DNA of 64,000 bases from Chloroflexi bacterium AL-N1 (GCA_013122435.1 WYDT01000002.1:62001-126000), one strand, 5' to 3'; counted from the first letter of the stretch, positions 37,678 through 47,833 are shown. The notes: generated from the sequence alone by a model not told the origin. Numbers and translations: made by a program.

Positions 37678-39330
37678 ATGGCAACGATTACTGGCGGCGA
37701 AGTGGTCGCTCGTATCCTCGGTGACAGAGGCGTTACGACCTTGTTTACGCTCTGTGGTGGACACATCGCTCCGATCTATGATGGTTGTTTGAATCACGGT
37801 ATTCGCATCATTGACACCCGACATGAACAATCAGCCGGTTTTGCTGCTGATGCGTGGGCCCGGCTGACTCGCAACATTGGTGTTGCAGCGGTGACGGCTG
37901 GGCCAGGGGTTGCCAATGCGGTAACCGCTGTTGCAAACGCTTATCAGGCTGGTTCACCGCTTATGTTGCTGGGTGGTGCGGCACCAACGGATTTTATCGG
38001 TCGTGGTGCACTTCAGGAAATGGAACAGGTCGAACTCCTGCGGCCAATCACCAAATGGAGTGCCACCGTTGGCGATGTACGGCGAATCCCCGATATTCTC
38101 TCCAAAGCTATGCGTACTGCGACCAGTGGTCGACCCGGACCAGTCTTTGTTGAACTTCCTTTTGATGTCCTTGGTGATACGATTGAAGAGAGCAGCATTC
38201 GCATGCCACAGCACTACTACGCAACGGCACAGATTGTACCAGATGCCGACTCTATTCGACAGGCGGCTGAAATGCTACGTGGCGCACGCCATCCGGTGGT
38301 TATGGCAGGATCACCAATTTATTGGGATGCCGCACATGCGGTGCTGGCAGAGCTTGCAGGCACCCTACATCTTCCGGTCTATCTCAATGGCATGGGGCGT
38401 GGCTGTTTACCGTGGGATCACCCGAGCTTTCTGCAATACACACGCTCAACTGCGCTCAAACAGGCTGATGTGGTCTTGCTCGTTGGTACGCCGCTCGATT
38501 TTCGCATGCGTTACGGTGAGTCGATTTCTCCTGACGCGCGGATCATTCAGATTGAGTCTGACGGGGTATTGATCGGGCAAAACCGTGACATCAATCTCGG
38601 ACTCGTGGGGAACACACAACACCTATTGCATCTGTTGCTCGATGTACTCAAAACACAGACGCCGGATTGGAGCGATTGGTTGGGACAGCTCCGCAATGCA
38701 GAGCAGGAAAAAGCAGAGCCAATGCGTCCTGTGATTGCAAGTGATGCAATCCCCATACACCACTACCGTTTTGCATCTGCCATCGATACACTCCTGATGA
38801 ATGATCCTTCGACTATTCTGGTTGGTGATGGCGGTGATATTGTGGCTGCTGTGGCACGTGTTGTGCGGCTACGAGAACCTGGTCAGTGGCTTGATCCTGG
38901 GCCGCTGGGCTGTCTGGGTATCGGGATGCCCTTCGCCATTGCCGCACAGTCCTACTATCCTGATCGCCGCGTCGTCGTGATTAACGGCGATGGGTCGTTT
39001 GGGCTCAATGGCTTTGAACTGGACACTGCTGAGCGCTTTGGCATGCCCATCGTTGTAGTCGTTGGAAATGACAAAGGCTGGGGGCAGATACGCAATCCGC
39101 AGTTGGCCATCTACGGACAAGACCGTGCGGTGGCGACCTCGCTGGGTGACACACGCTATGAGCGCATGGTCGAGATGTTTGGCGGCTATGGCGAATACGT
39201 TGAACAACCTGGCGAGATCGTGCCAGCCATCCAACGTGCCCTTGAAAGTCGCCGTCCCGCTATCGTCAATGTGCTGCTCGACCCGGAGGCACTGTTGATG
39301 ATGCAGGGTACTGGCTCATATGTGTTGTAG
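37678..39330 (+). CDS. thiamine diphosphate-dependent enzyme, acetolactate synthase-like
   Basis: A 550-residue enzyme with the three-domain layout of the pyruvate oxidase/acetolactate synthase family. The N-terminal domain carries the catalytic Glu in [17 protein letters not shown]; the middle domain ([15 protein letters not shown]) is the TPP_enzyme_M domain; the C-terminal domain has the cofactor motif [23 protein letters not shown]. The sequence is closest in style to acetolactate synthase-like and 2-hydroxyacyl-CoA lyase proteins. No regulatory ilvN subunit or ilv gene is nearby, so a role in branched-chain amino acid synthesis is not indicated. Confidence 0.85.
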   Translation: MATITGGEVVARILGDRGVTTLFTLCGGHIAPIYDGCLNHGIRIIDTRHEQSAGFAADAWARLTRNIGVAAVTAGPGVANAVTAVANAYQAGSPLMLLGGAAPTDFIGRGALQEMEQVELLRPITKWSATVGDVRRIPDILSKAMRTATSGRPGPVFVELPFDVLGDTIEESSIRMPQHYYATAQIVPDADSIRQAAEMLRGARHPVVMAGSPIYWDAAHAVLAELAGTLHLPVYLNGMGRGCLPWDHPSFLQYTRSTALKQADVVLLVGTPLDFRMRYGESISPDARIIQIESDGVLIGQNRDINLGLVGNTQHLLHLLLDVLKTQTPDWSDWLGQLRNAEQEKAEPMRPVIASDAIPIHHYRFASAIDTLLMNDPSTILVGDGGDIVAAVARVVRLREPGQWLDPGPLGCLGIGMPFAIAAQSYYPDRRVVVINGDGSFGLNGFELDTAERFGMPIVVVVGNDKGWGQIRNPQLAIYGQDRAVATSLGDTRYERMVEMFGGYGEYVEQPGEIVPAIQRALESRRPAIVNVLLDPEALLMMQGTGSYVL

Positions 39331-39407
39331 AATCCCTCGGCAGTAATTTGCTACGAACATGATCGGCTCAGGTCGTGTCTATCTGGGCCGACGTTATGCT
39401 TCTTTTC

Positions 39408-40373
39408 TTAAATACTGTAATCATCGGGCTGGTGAGAAGTAGTATCTGTTCGTTGTCTCATTCGGCTGCGAAGCCATTGCAGTAGGCGACCATCGATAGT
39501 GGCTAAACCAACACCAATACAGCCCATACCCATAAAATGCCAGAAGGTCAACCGCTCCCCCAGAAAGAATGTACCCAGAAGCAGAGCACTCACAGGTATC
39601 AAAAAGGTGACCAGCAGTAAGTTGGTTGCCCCCGCCGAAGCCAACAGGCGAAAATAAAGCACATACGCGAGCGCAGTGCTCAACAATGCCAGACCCAATA
39701 AGGCACTCCAGGTACCAACGTGTGGTAGTGGATAAATCCATGGGTGATCTACCAGCAATGTGATGGGGATCATCAAGAGGGTCGTGCTGGTTACCTGCCC
39801 AGTTGCTGTGACCAGTGGCGGAATGCCAGAAAAGCGCTTCCCAAAAATTCCGGCGCAGGCATATGAGATTGCCGCACCAACGACAGCCAGTTGCGCGATG
39901 ATGTGTATCCCTAACCCCTGCAGCGTATCTGGCCCAATAATGCAGACAACACCAAAGATGCCAAACACTACTCCCGCGAAGCGCGGTAACGTCAACCGTT
40001 CATCGGCAGTGAACCATTGGGCCAGAAGTACAGTCCACAGGGGTGTGGTCGCATTTAATATCGAGGCCAAACCACTGGCGATATGGATCTGGCCCCAGAA
40101 AATAAGGCTAAAGGGAATTAGGTTATTAAGTATCCCCATAACTATAAACAATGACCATATATGAAGAGACAACGGCATCCGCTGACCGGATAGCACCACC
40201 ACGATATTGAGAACGAACGCTGCGATTGCCACCCGCCCCAGCACCACTGAGAGAGGTTGTAGCTCATCAAGGGCTACCTTACTAAAGAAGAACGATCCAC
40301 CCCAGAGAACTGATAACATAATGAGAAAAAACCACTCACGTTTTCCCATCTGTTGGTTTATAGATGTACGCAT
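39408..40373 (-). CDS. EamA/DMT-family transporter
   Basis: A 321-residue protein with ten predicted membrane segments in two repeats, a basic tail after the last segment, and an ATG preceded by AGGGAG. The motifs WGGSFFFSKVAL and NLIPFSLIFWGQ are typical of the family. It probably moves amino acids or other small metabolites. It is convergent with the ThDP enzyme gene and divergent from the DinB-like gene. Confidence 0.87.
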   Translation of the reverse strand: MRTSINQQMGKREWFFLIMLSVLWGGSFFFSKVALDELQPLSVVLGRVAIAAFVLNIVVVLSGQRMPLSLHIWSLFIVMGILNNLIPFSLIFWGQIHIASGLASILNATTPLWTVLLAQWFTADERLTLPRFAGVVFGIFGVVCIIGPDTLQGLGIHIIAQLAVVGAAISYACAGIFGKRFSGIPPLVTATGQVTSTTLLMIPITLLVDHPWIYPLPHVGTWSALLGLALLSTALAYVLYFRLLASAGATNLLLVTFLIPVSALLLGTFFLGERLTFWHFMGMGCIGVGLATIDGRLLQWLRSRMRQRTDTTSHQPDDYSI

Positions 40374-40489
40374 TCACATCTCCCTGATAAGCTGTATGCC
40401 AGATCTCAGAGTAGTGTTACAATCGGGTGCTGACTATCGGTTTCTTGCGTGTCTAATTTGCACGATGTTCAAGGAAGGGGATTCCTACA

Positions 40490-40973
40490 ATGGTACATCC
40501 GCAAGCACTCATCAACATGTTTGGCTACAATGCAGAACTGACTAACAAACAATTGGCTGACGCGACTCATGAGGAGAGTTTACTCCCACTGCCATTTGAG
40601 GCCAACTGCTTAAACTGGGTCTGGGCCATATCTATTTCATCACGTACGATGGCACTTCAGCTCGTTGGTACCCAACCGCTTTGGACAGATGCTCAGCGTG
40701 TACGCTATCGCTACGGCTCACCTAATAGCACTGAAGGTGGTGTTGGAGTCATCAGGTTGGCAATGTTGCTTACGATATTCAACCAAGCGCAGGAACATCT
40801 TGTAGATGGGTTCCACCAGATGACCTATCAGGATATGTGTGAACCATCGGGATATCACGATAACTCGGTGGGGGGATAGTCTGGGGTATTTCCATTTCCA
40901 CGAAGCCCAGCATGTTGGCCAGATCCTCTACCTCGCTCAGTTTGCCGAAAAGTCGGGTGTGTGGCTTTGCTGA
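40490..40973 (+). pseudogene. DinB-family protein gene with frameshift in a G-run
   Basis: The first 129 codons give a DinB/YfiT-like helical protein (FEANCLNWVWAI, GTQPLWTDAQRVRYRYGS). The frame stops at 40879 directly after a run of six G. In the next frame the sequence continues as DSLGYFHFHEAQHVGQILYLAQF, the conserved C-terminal helix with the metal-binding His of the family, ending at 40973. Near NWVW a second shift may hide the usual LGHI. DinB-like proteins are metal-dependent thiol transferases or of unknown function. The G-run makes an assembly or sequencing error plausible. Confidence 0.75.
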
Positions 40974-41102
40974 GAGCGTGTATGCTACACTGCTGTGCGC
41001 TTGTGGTACAATAGCCCAGCACAAGCAAGGCCAGCGCGGTATTGCGTCGGCATGCAGCAACAAAGGTAATCGTTATATAAGAAGTGTACGTAGGAAGCCG
41101 AG

Positions 41103-42221
41103 ATGCTAACATTTGCACGTTTCGGCTTGTTCATGGTGATACCAATTCTTTTGGTAGTAGCCTGTAGCCAACAAGCCGAAGTATCCCCAACAGCAGTACC
41201 ATCAAGCCCAATCGCGTCTAACCCGACGAGTGAAGCAGTTTCACCCACACCCGAGTCAACCGAGATACCTGAGCCAACCACACCAACGTCGGTCCCCAAT
41301 CCCACCGCTGATCCGATCACGGGTGCACCAGCCCTCGCGCGTGGTGAGGTATTGCGAAGACCATATGTCGTCATGCTGGACAATCACCCCGATGCCTACC
41401 CACAGAGTGGCATGGATAAGGCTGCTATGGTGATTGAGGCACTCGCGGAATTTGGCATCACTCGCTATGTCGCCATCTACGCTCCGGGGATTACCCCGGA
41501 CGTTGACCAGATCGGGCCGGTTCGCAGTACCCGACTATACTTCGCGCAATGGGCTATGGGCTTTCACGGCATTTATGCTCATGCGGGTGGTTCGGAAGAG
41601 GGTCTTGCAGCAGTAGAGACAACCGATCAATTAATTAATTTAGATGGACTCCTTGCCAATGGTGTGGATTACTTTGTACGGAGTAACACCCGTTTTGCAC
41701 CACATAACCTGTTTACCAGCACCGATGAACTGACACGTGCTGCCAAGGATTTTGGTGTTACTGATTTTGATGATCCAGAGATTGGTTATCTCTTCAAAGA
41801 AGATATTCCAGAGGATGAGCGACCTGAAAGTGGTTCATTCTCATATTACTTCATTTATGCGGAAGATCCGGCAGGATGGACGTATGATCCGGAAACCAAC
41901 GGTTATTTGCGACTGCGACGAGGTGTACCAGCCATCGATGCGGTAACTGGCGAACAACTGTGGACCAAAAACGTGGTTGTAATGGAAGTGATAGAAGCCC
42001 CCATCCCTGGTGATCCGCAAAGCAGAATCAGCCAGCAGGTTATTGGAGAAGGACCAGCACGTCTGTTTATGGATGGTGAAGAACAAGAAGGCGTGTGGCG
42101 CATGGAAGAGGCTGGTAGTCCGCTACGCTTCTACACCACAGACGATGAAGAGATACGCTTCAACGCAGGCCCCATCTGGGCAGTGGCCATTCCGTCAATG
42201 GACAACTTAACCGTAGAATGA
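41103..42221 (+). CDS. DUF3048 (YerB-like) lipoprotein
   Basis: A 372-residue exported lipoprotein. The signal ends in the lipobox LVVAC with the lipid-accepting Cys at about 21. A Pro/Thr/Ser-rich linker (to about 75) leads to the DUF3048 domain, visible as RRPYVVMLDNHPDAYPQSGMDKA and IGPVRSTRLYFA. Members are found in the cell envelope of Bacillus and Chloroflexota; their biochemical role is unknown, although the domain has been suggested to bind or act on envelope polymers. The ATG follows GGAA. The TPM-domain gene begins about 60 bases downstream in the same direction, so they may be co-transcribed. Confidence 0.87.
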   Translation: MLTFARFGLFMVIPILLVVACSQQAEVSPTAVPSSPIASNPTSEAVSPTPESTEIPEPTTPTSVPNPTADPITGAPALARGEVLRRPYVVMLDNHPDAYPQSGMDKAAMVIEALAEFGITRYVAIYAPGITPDVDQIGPVRSTRLYFAQWAMGFHGIYAHAGGSEEGLAAVETTDQLINLDGLLANGVDYFVRSNTRFAPHNLFTSTDELTRAAKDFGVTDFDDPEIGYLFKEDIPEDERPESGSFSYYFIYAEDPAGWTYDPETNGYLRLRRGVPAIDAVTGEQLWTKNVVVMEVIEAPIPGDPQSRISQQVIGEGPARLFMDGEEQEGVWRMEEAGSPLRFYTTDDEEIRFNAGPIWAVAIPSMDNLTVE

Positions 42222-42284
42222 TATGCTGTCTTCTATCGTCAGACACGTGCTGCTATTGTGATACAAGTCAAAGGAGATCTGCCT

Positions 42285-45143
42285 GTGAGTCGACTCAAAT
42301 CTATGGTTATGTTGTTTTGGATAGTCGTACTCGTCATCATCATTACCCCTGTGTTTGCACAAGGAAACCTTATCTTCCGCGATGAAGTAGGTGAATTAGA
42401 TCGTGATCGGGTTGAGCGCGCTGCACAACCGTTAGTAGACCGTGGTGCACAGGTGGGTATCTATTTGCTGAACAGTGGCGATGCAGATGATGTTATCCCC
42501 TTACTTGAGCAGGATGGCCTTGCTGACAGTGAGGGGATTGGTTTTGACACGATTGCTATTTTTGTCTCACTTGATGAGCGCTACAGTGAGATTGCCTATG
42601 GTGGCAGGTGGGTCGATGAATTGGAGGCAGGTGGGCGTGTAGCTACCATCCGTGACGATCAACTCAATGTTGGATTGGGAGCTGGCGATTTTACGGCTGG
42701 TTTTGTTGATGCCTTAGAAGCTGTGGATCAAACTATTGCCAGCCCCGCCCCTGCTGGTGGTATTGGTGCTGGAAGTACCACTGCGACGCCCATCGGGGCT
42801 GGTACGCTGGCATGGTGTGCGGGAATTCTCGCATTTCTGGTTGGTGGCCCTGCGGTCTGGTTTGGCCTGAGTAAGCGGCGCAAAGTGACGCAAGCATTGG
42901 CCACATCCCAACAACGCTATGAAGCTGCACGACGTGAAGCGGGAAATGCTATTGCAGATCTGGCGAAAGTCATCAACAATGCACGTGACAAGGCGGCTTA
43001 TGATGCATTTTCATATCCTGAGTCTGACGTGGCACAATTGGCAGAACTGCAACAGGAAGCCGATACGCAATTTGTACAGGCACAAAAACTCTTTGATGAG
43101 GTGGGCGAAACGTTAGCTGCACAGAGCAAACCAACCGAAGCCGATTATCAGAAGGGGGTAGAAACCTACAGTCAGGTGGTTCAGCTTGCTAGCCAGGCAC
43201 AAGCACCACTTGATAAAGCACAGAAACAGCGTGCGGAACTGGATAAACTCAACGCCGCAGCGCCAGGTGAGGTTAACCGTACAAAAAAAGCTCTGGCTGA
43301 TGTTGTCGAACAGCTACATGCATTGCAAAGCGACTTTACCAATGCTGAAGCAGTAACGCAACACATTGTTGATCAGATTACCCATGCTGAGACATTGCTG
43401 AACGAGCATCGCAGTGGTCATGCTATCGATGCAGCACAGACGGCATCAGCCATTGTTAGTAAACTTACTCAAAGCCTATCTCGCTATGCTGATATTCGAG
43501 AAGGCATTTCGGTTGGACGATCCGGTGCGGAGCACGTTGCTACCCAGGGCTATCGTATCGAGCATGGATTGCAGGCGTTCAACACGGCTGAATCTCTCCT
43601 CAAAGAAGTGGTCACCGCACTGGAACAGCAAAGAGTCGCTGCAGCAAACGAACTGCTTGAGCGTGCCGAAGCAGCGCGTGGTGAGGGTGTGATGCTCGGC
43701 GGTGGGCTCCCGGCCCTACAACGTCAGAATGAAGCTCGGCTCGCGCAGATTCAACAGGCCGGTGAAGAGCTCGATGACTACATTGAAGAGGGCAAACGCG
43801 TTTTTGATATCGTTGACGAATTTGCTGAGAGTACCTGGAGCGATATTCGTGGTAATGGCAGTGAGGCTGAGGCGGCCCTGGCTGAAAGCTATGAGCTGTG
43901 GGAAGAGGCCACTACGGCTAACAACATGGAAACCCAGGAATTCTCTGAGGCAACGCAAGCCATCGCTGAAGCCGAAGAGCAACAAGCTTTTGTACGCACA
44001 CTTATCAACGCCATTATCCAGCGTCTACGTGATTTAGAACTTGCCCGTGATACCGCACGCATTGAGATTGCAGAAGCACAGGCAGATATCAACAAAGGCT
44101 GGGAGTTCATCCGTTCTAAAGACACCGATATTGGCCAAGATCCCGAAGCACAATTATCACAGGCAACTCAATTTCTGGAACAGGCCAGAGCTGAGATCCA
44201 GCAGGAGCAACCAGACTGGTTACAGGTTGTGAAACGTTCACAAGAGGCTAACCGACTGGCTGATGCAGCCCTGACAACTGCTCGCGGCGAAGTTGAACGT
44301 ATGGATAAACTCCGCACACAGGTTGATCGCGCAAAGCAAATTGCCACAGCCGAAGTGCAGAAAGTGATCCAGTTTGTTGGTGTACATAAAGATGATATCG
44401 ACTCTGATCATCGACAACAACTTGATGGTATACAGTCGCAAGTGCAAGCAGCCTACACCGCCGTACAAGCTAGTGAGCAAGCCGAGGAAGCCGCACGAGC
44501 AGATGCCTTACGTACCGCACTAACGCGCTATACTCAACTGGCTGAAGAGACTGAACAACTCTACTCTCGCATGCATACAGCCTTCCAGCGCATTGACGAA
44601 ATGCGCCGTCAGGTTGCGACTGAGGCGCAGAAAGCCCAGAAGTCCATTGACGACGCTGAGCGCAAATTGACTTTTCACCGTGGGGCCATTCGCAATTCAT
44701 CAGAGGGCCAGCGCCTGCTTAACGAGGCACGCAACTTGCTACAAACGGTTGGGATGGTACGGACAGATGAGGCTATGCAGCAGACAATCACACAAATAAA
44801 ACGTGCACATACGCTGGCAGATGATGCCCACCGTATCTTTGAGCGAGAGGGGCGTGAGTATACTGAGCAACAACAGGATGATAGTTTTGGCGATTTCTTG
44901 ACGGGGGTGTTAGTTGGGTCTTCGCTCGATAACGATCATCACCGAGGCCAGCGTCGCTCACGTAGTCCGAGCAGTTGGGGTAGTGGTAGTTCCAGTTGGG
45001 GTGGGAGTAGTAATCGGCGGAGCAGCGGACGGAGTGGTGGGAGCTGGAGTAGTAATAGCAGCCGGCGAAGCGGCGGGCGTAGCGGTGGGAGCAGTCGCAG
45101 CAGTAGTCGGCGGAGTGGTGGGCGGAGTGGTGGTGGGTGGTAA
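42285..45143 (+). CDS. TPM-domain protein with long coiled coil and Ser/Gly/Arg-rich tail
   Basis: A protein of about 952 residues. A signal or anchor segment is followed by a TPM domain (IFRDEVGELDRDRVERAAQPLV, IAIFVSLDERYSEIAYGGRW; about 25-150) and a membrane segment (about 172-195). Next come some 650 residues of Ala/Glu/Gln-rich coiled coil with repeated AEAALAE-type units, and a final 70 residues rich in Ser, Gly and Arg (RSGGRSGGSS). Similar tails occur in YgcG/TPM membrane proteins. The GTG at 42285 follows AAAGGAG; an upstream GTG would add nine residues that run through this site. The domain order places the coiled coil in the cytoplasm. A scaffold role near the envelope is inferred. 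Confidence 0.85.
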   Translation: MSRLKSMVMLFWIVVLVIIITPVFAQGNLIFRDEVGELDRDRVERAAQPLVDRGAQVGIYLLNSGDADDVIPLLEQDGLADSEGIGFDTIAIFVSLDERYSEIAYGGRWVDELEAGGRVATIRDDQLNVGLGAGDFTAGFVDALEAVDQTIASPAPAGGIGAGSTTATPIGAGTLAWCAGILAFLVGGPAVWFGLSKRRKVTQALATSQQRYEAARREAGNAIADLAKVINNARDKAAYDAFSYPESDVAQLAELQQEADTQFVQAQKLFDEVGETLAAQSKPTEADYQKGVETYSQVVQLASQAQAPLDKAQKQRAELDKLNAAAPGEVNRTKKALADVVEQLHALQSDFTNAEAVTQHIVDQITHAETLLNEHRSGHAIDAAQTASAIVSKLTQSLSRYADIREGISVGRSGAEHVATQGYRIEHGLQAFNTAESLLKEVVTALEQQRVAAANELLERAEAARGEGVMLGGGLPALQRQNEARLAQIQQAGEELDDYIEEGKRVFDIVDEFAESTWSDIRGNGSEAEAALAESYELWEEATTANNMETQEFSEATQAIAEAEEQQAFVRTLINAIIQRLRDLELARDTARIEIAEAQADINKGWEFIRSKDTDIGQDPEAQLSQATQFLEQARAEIQQEQPDWLQVVKRSQEANRLADAALTTARGEVERMDKLRTQVDRAKQIATAEVQKVIQFVGVHKDDIDSDHRQQLDGIQSQVQAAYTAVQASEQAEEAARADALRTALTRYTQLAEETEQLYSRMHTAFQRIDEMRRQVATEAQKAQKSIDDAERKLTFHRGAIRNSSEGQRLLNEARNLLQTVGMVRTDEAMQQTITQIKRAHTLADDAHRIFEREGREYTEQQQDDSFGDFLTGVLVGSSLDNDHHRGQRRSRSPSSWGSGSSSWGGSSNRRSSGRSGGSWSSNSSRRSGGRSGGSSRSSSRRSGGRSGGGW

Positions 45144-45478
45144 TGCTGTGGAATAGTAGCTATGTTACGATGACTGTTTAAATCATTGCGAATCTGACAA
45201 ATTTGTGAAAAACTTCTGAACGAGTTTCTCTGGCAATCTGTTATTGTTTGATGTATAATATAGTAGTCCAATTAGAGCACAGTTTACGACTTATGAACTA
45301 AGGTAGTTCCTAAAGTCAAGACACAGTCGCTCTGGTAGCCTGACCGGCTCCTCCCCAGCAAGCAGGTGCCTCCATTTAACCAGGGCATCCAATTTTATTG
45401 GCCACCTGTACGAACATGGTCAAAGAAGACCTACCGAATTTTTATATGTCAATGACGACTCAGAAAGGAGTTTGGTCG
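45144..45478 (+). promoter_or_regulatory. leader region with TATAAT promoter and possible RNA structure
   Basis: A -10 TATAAT at about 45255-45260 lies 17 bases after a weak TGGCAA -35. The roughly 210-base leader that follows holds CTGGT and ACCAG arms (about 45332 and 45380) that can pair around a G+C-rich centre (GCCTG...CAGGT), and a CCAAT-TTT-ATTGG hairpin at about 45388. The leader ends with AAAGGAG before the ATG at 45479. No known riboswitch or RNA family is recognised. Confidence 0.45.
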
Positions 45479-45865
45479 ATGTTTGACCCGAAAGTAGAGC
45501 ATCTACTCAAAGAGATTATTGACACTCCAACCAAGCTACAACTCTTACTACTGTTCTGCGAAAACCCGAACATCGAAGGTACAGCAAGACAGCTGGCCGA
45601 ACGGACCTTTCGCGACATCTGGAGTGCGAGCGAAGCCCTGCGTGAGCTGACCGAAGATGGTATTGTAGTCGCATTTGATGGCTTCGGAGAATTGCTGTAT
45701 CGCTATCAGCCGATACCTGAACTTGTTCACCCTATTCAGCAACTTCGCCAATACTACAACGAGCCGATTGAGCGTGATTATGTACAACAACTGGTTCGTG
45801 AAGCTGCTAGTTATGCACCCTACCGCCGTGCATCTCACGGGAATGTGATGTTCGAGCGCCTCTAG
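45479..45865 (+). CDS. small winged-helix DNA-binding protein
   Basis: A 128-residue protein. The N-terminal two thirds look like a winged helix (LLKEIIDTPTKLQLLLLFCENP, TARQLAERTFRDIWSASEALREL), in the style of helix-turn-helix proteins that follow transcription of a single unit. The C-terminal helix (IPELVHPIQQLRQYYNEPIERDYVQQLV) may dimerise. The ATG at 45479 is preferred over one 27 codons upstream because AAAGGAG precedes it at 9 bases. It lies behind a long structured leader, hinting at post-transcriptional control. Target genes are unknown. Confidence 0.65.
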   Translation: MFDPKVEHLLKEIIDTPTKLQLLLLFCENPNIEGTARQLAERTFRDIWSASEALRELTEDGIVVAFDGFGELLYRYQPIPELVHPIQQLRQYYNEPIERDYVQQLVREAASYAPYRRASHGNVMFERL

Positions 45866-46027
45866 TTTGGATATCTGATAATAGAGCGGACATTCTGGAA
45901 ACACGACGCTTGTTTCTGGATTGCCCGCTTTGTTGTATAATCTCCATATCTGCCAAGATAACAAAGTTACTGTACGATTTTTGTCATAGATGAATCTCCA
46001 TTTATTATTGACGAGGAGCTGTTCATC

Positions 46028-46660
46028 ATGTTTCATGTTTTACGCGAAAAACTTGATAATGAGAAGACGAATGATGAGCCATCCACAGATACGCAACATC
46101 GCCTGCCTCCCGGACAATATTTGACGGACAAGTTTCCTGTTCTCCATTATGGAAGCGTCCCTGCCTATGAGGATCTTGAAAATGCATGGGATCTGCGTGT
46201 TTGGGGAGAAATCGAGCAACCCACCCAGTTCTCATTAGCAGAATTCTATGCACTTCCCACAACTGAAATTATTACAGACATACATTGTGTCACACGCTGG
46301 TCTAAGTTGAATACGCGCTGGGAAGGTGTGAAGTTCAAAGATCTACTTGACTATATCCCTCAATTAAAACCGGAAGCAAACTTTGTTTTATTTCATTGTG
46401 AACAGGGCTTTACATCAAACCTACCACTGAACCTATTGCTTGAAAATGATGTTTTGCTTGCCCACAAATACGATGGGATCGATTTAACTCCTGACCATGG
46501 TTATCCACTTCGGCTATTGGTACCCGGAAAATACTTCTGGAAAAGTGCTAAATGGCTACGTGGGATTGAGTTTCTTTCACAGGACACGTTAGGTTTCTGG
46601 GAGCGTTATGGCTACCACAACCACGCTGATCCGTGGAAGGAAGAACGTTATGCTGAGTAG
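46028..46660 (+). CDS. sulfite oxidase-like molybdopterin oxidoreductase
   Basis: A 210-residue protein of the oxidoreductase molybdopterin-binding family. It has PPGQYLTDKFPVLHYG at the N-terminus, the loop with the molybdenum-binding Cys in DIHCVTRWS (a conserved position), LLLENDVLLAHKYDG and a final HADPWKEERY tail. No signal peptide or Tat motif is present, so unlike MsrP it should be cytoplasmic. Such small members are common in Bacteria and Archaea, and their substrates are mostly unknown. The ATG follows GAGGAG. No molybdenum cofactor genes are adjacent. Confidence 0.9.
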   Translation: MFHVLREKLDNEKTNDEPSTDTQHRLPPGQYLTDKFPVLHYGSVPAYEDLENAWDLRVWGEIEQPTQFSLAEFYALPTTEIITDIHCVTRWSKLNTRWEGVKFKDLLDYIPQLKPEANFVLFHCEQGFTSNLPLNLLLENDVLLAHKYDGIDLTPDHGYPLRLLVPGKYFWKSAKWLRGIEFLSQDTLGFWERYGYHNHADPWKEERYAE

Positions 46661-46703
46661 ACTTATCTATCGATGAAAATCTCGTCATTCTGGGCATTCC
46701 TAC

Positions 46704-46732
46704 TTGACAGACTACCAGGTTTGTCTTAGGAT
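46704..46732 (+). promoter_or_regulatory. promoter of the atypical response regulator
   Basis: TTGACA (46704-46709) and TAGGAT (46727-46732) are 17 bases apart. The predicted leader to the start codon at 46909 is about 170 bases. Confidence 0.6.
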
Positions 46733-46908
46733 AGTTCTGTCAATCTACCCTATCATCCCAAACACCAATTGTGTTTCCGTTTTTAATACACATCGGATAT
46801 CTTTGCTATGTAGCAAGGAAGATCCACTGGCAACCACAAGATGAATGCGTCAGGTGGATGTATTACTATCTGTTGATGATATAGTGATGCACAGTAAAGG
46901 AGGGGTTG

Positions 46909-47610
46909 ATGGCCATTCTTATTGCCGACGCCGATGGCTTCCATGTCAAACTGACAACGTTTATACTTCACGAGACCGGGTACCAGGTTGTGCACGCTAC
47001 TGATGTCTCTTCAGCTCTTAACATACTACACTCTCAGGAGATTGATTTAGTACTCATGGAAGTGCTACTACCTGATACAAGTGAATTTGAGCTTTGTCGT
47101 CGTATTCGGCGCCTATCAGATGTACCGATTATCTTCCTCACAAAACAAACCATAGTTCAGGATTGTGTACAGGGGTTGCAACTGGGAGGAGATGATTATT
47201 TACGAAAGCCATGTGATCCGCAGGAACTCCTTGCACGTATCGAAGCAGTCCTCCGTCGTAGCGTACCAATAAGACAACAACAAGCCACAAGACTGTCGCA
47301 GGGATCAATGTCTCTCGATCTGGTGGAGCAACAAGTCTGGCTTACCGATGAACATGTCGTGCTGCTTACACCGACCGAGTTTCGCTTGCTGGCTTATCTG
47401 ATGGCTAATCCCGGACGAGTAGTAACAATAGAGCAGATTTTAGGTCAGGTATGGGATAGTTATACCACTGTAAGCAACAATCTTGTAGCCACATATGTAC
47501 GACGCTTACGCGGCAAGATAGAACCTGATCCTACACAACCAGAAATTATTCGTACCGTATCACAACTTGGTTATACCTTTGTAGCGCCAACAAGAACGTT
47601 AGCGGTGTAA
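46909..47610 (+). CDS. OmpR-family response regulator with Glu at the phosphorylation site
   Basis: A 233-residue two-domain regulator. The receiver starts ILIADADGF, in place of the usual VDDD, and the phospho-acceptor position reads LVLMEVLLPD, giving Glu51 where Asp is normal. The Thr (FLTK) and Lys (LRKPCDP) are present. A complete winged-helix domain follows (LTPTEFRLLAYLMANPG, ETI-type end RTVSQLGYTFV). Glu at this position often mimics the phosphorylated state, so it may be active without a kinase. No kinase is adjacent. The ATG follows AAAGGAGG. Confidence 0.88.
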   Translation: MAILIADADGFHVKLTTFILHETGYQVVHATDVSSALNILHSQEIDLVLMEVLLPDTSEFELCRRIRRLSDVPIIFLTKQTIVQDCVQGLQLGGDDYLRKPCDPQELLARIEAVLRRSVPIRQQQATRLSQGSMSLDLVEQQVWLTDEHVVLLTPTEFRLLAYLMANPGRVVTIEQILGQVWDSYTTVSNNLVATYVRRLRGKIEPDPTQPEIIRTVSQLGYTFVAPTRTLAV

Positions 47611-47833
47611 AACGAACACCTATTTCAGAGGCTCAAATAAACTATCGTGATCCAGACAGTCGTGCGGAATAATCGCGCTGTGTAGTTGGTCGATGATGAG
47701 ACCGTGTAAAAATTCATGGAGCATGTAAAATGCTTAAAGATACGGGAGCGTACTTCATTGATCAATACACTCCATTCATTCGGTGAACCAATGGTGTATA
47801 GGGAAAGGTCTTAGTACCATGTTGTTGCTTGAA

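Noticed and set aside
44914..45271. Gly/Val-rich and Leu/Pro-rich frames overlapping the 3' end of the TPM gene
   Set aside because: They are shadows of the Ser/Gly/Arg-rich coding repeat in other frames.
45300..45390. SRP RNA or 6S RNA in the leader before the winged-helix gene
   Set aside because: The conserved SRP core and 6S features could not be matched on either strand.
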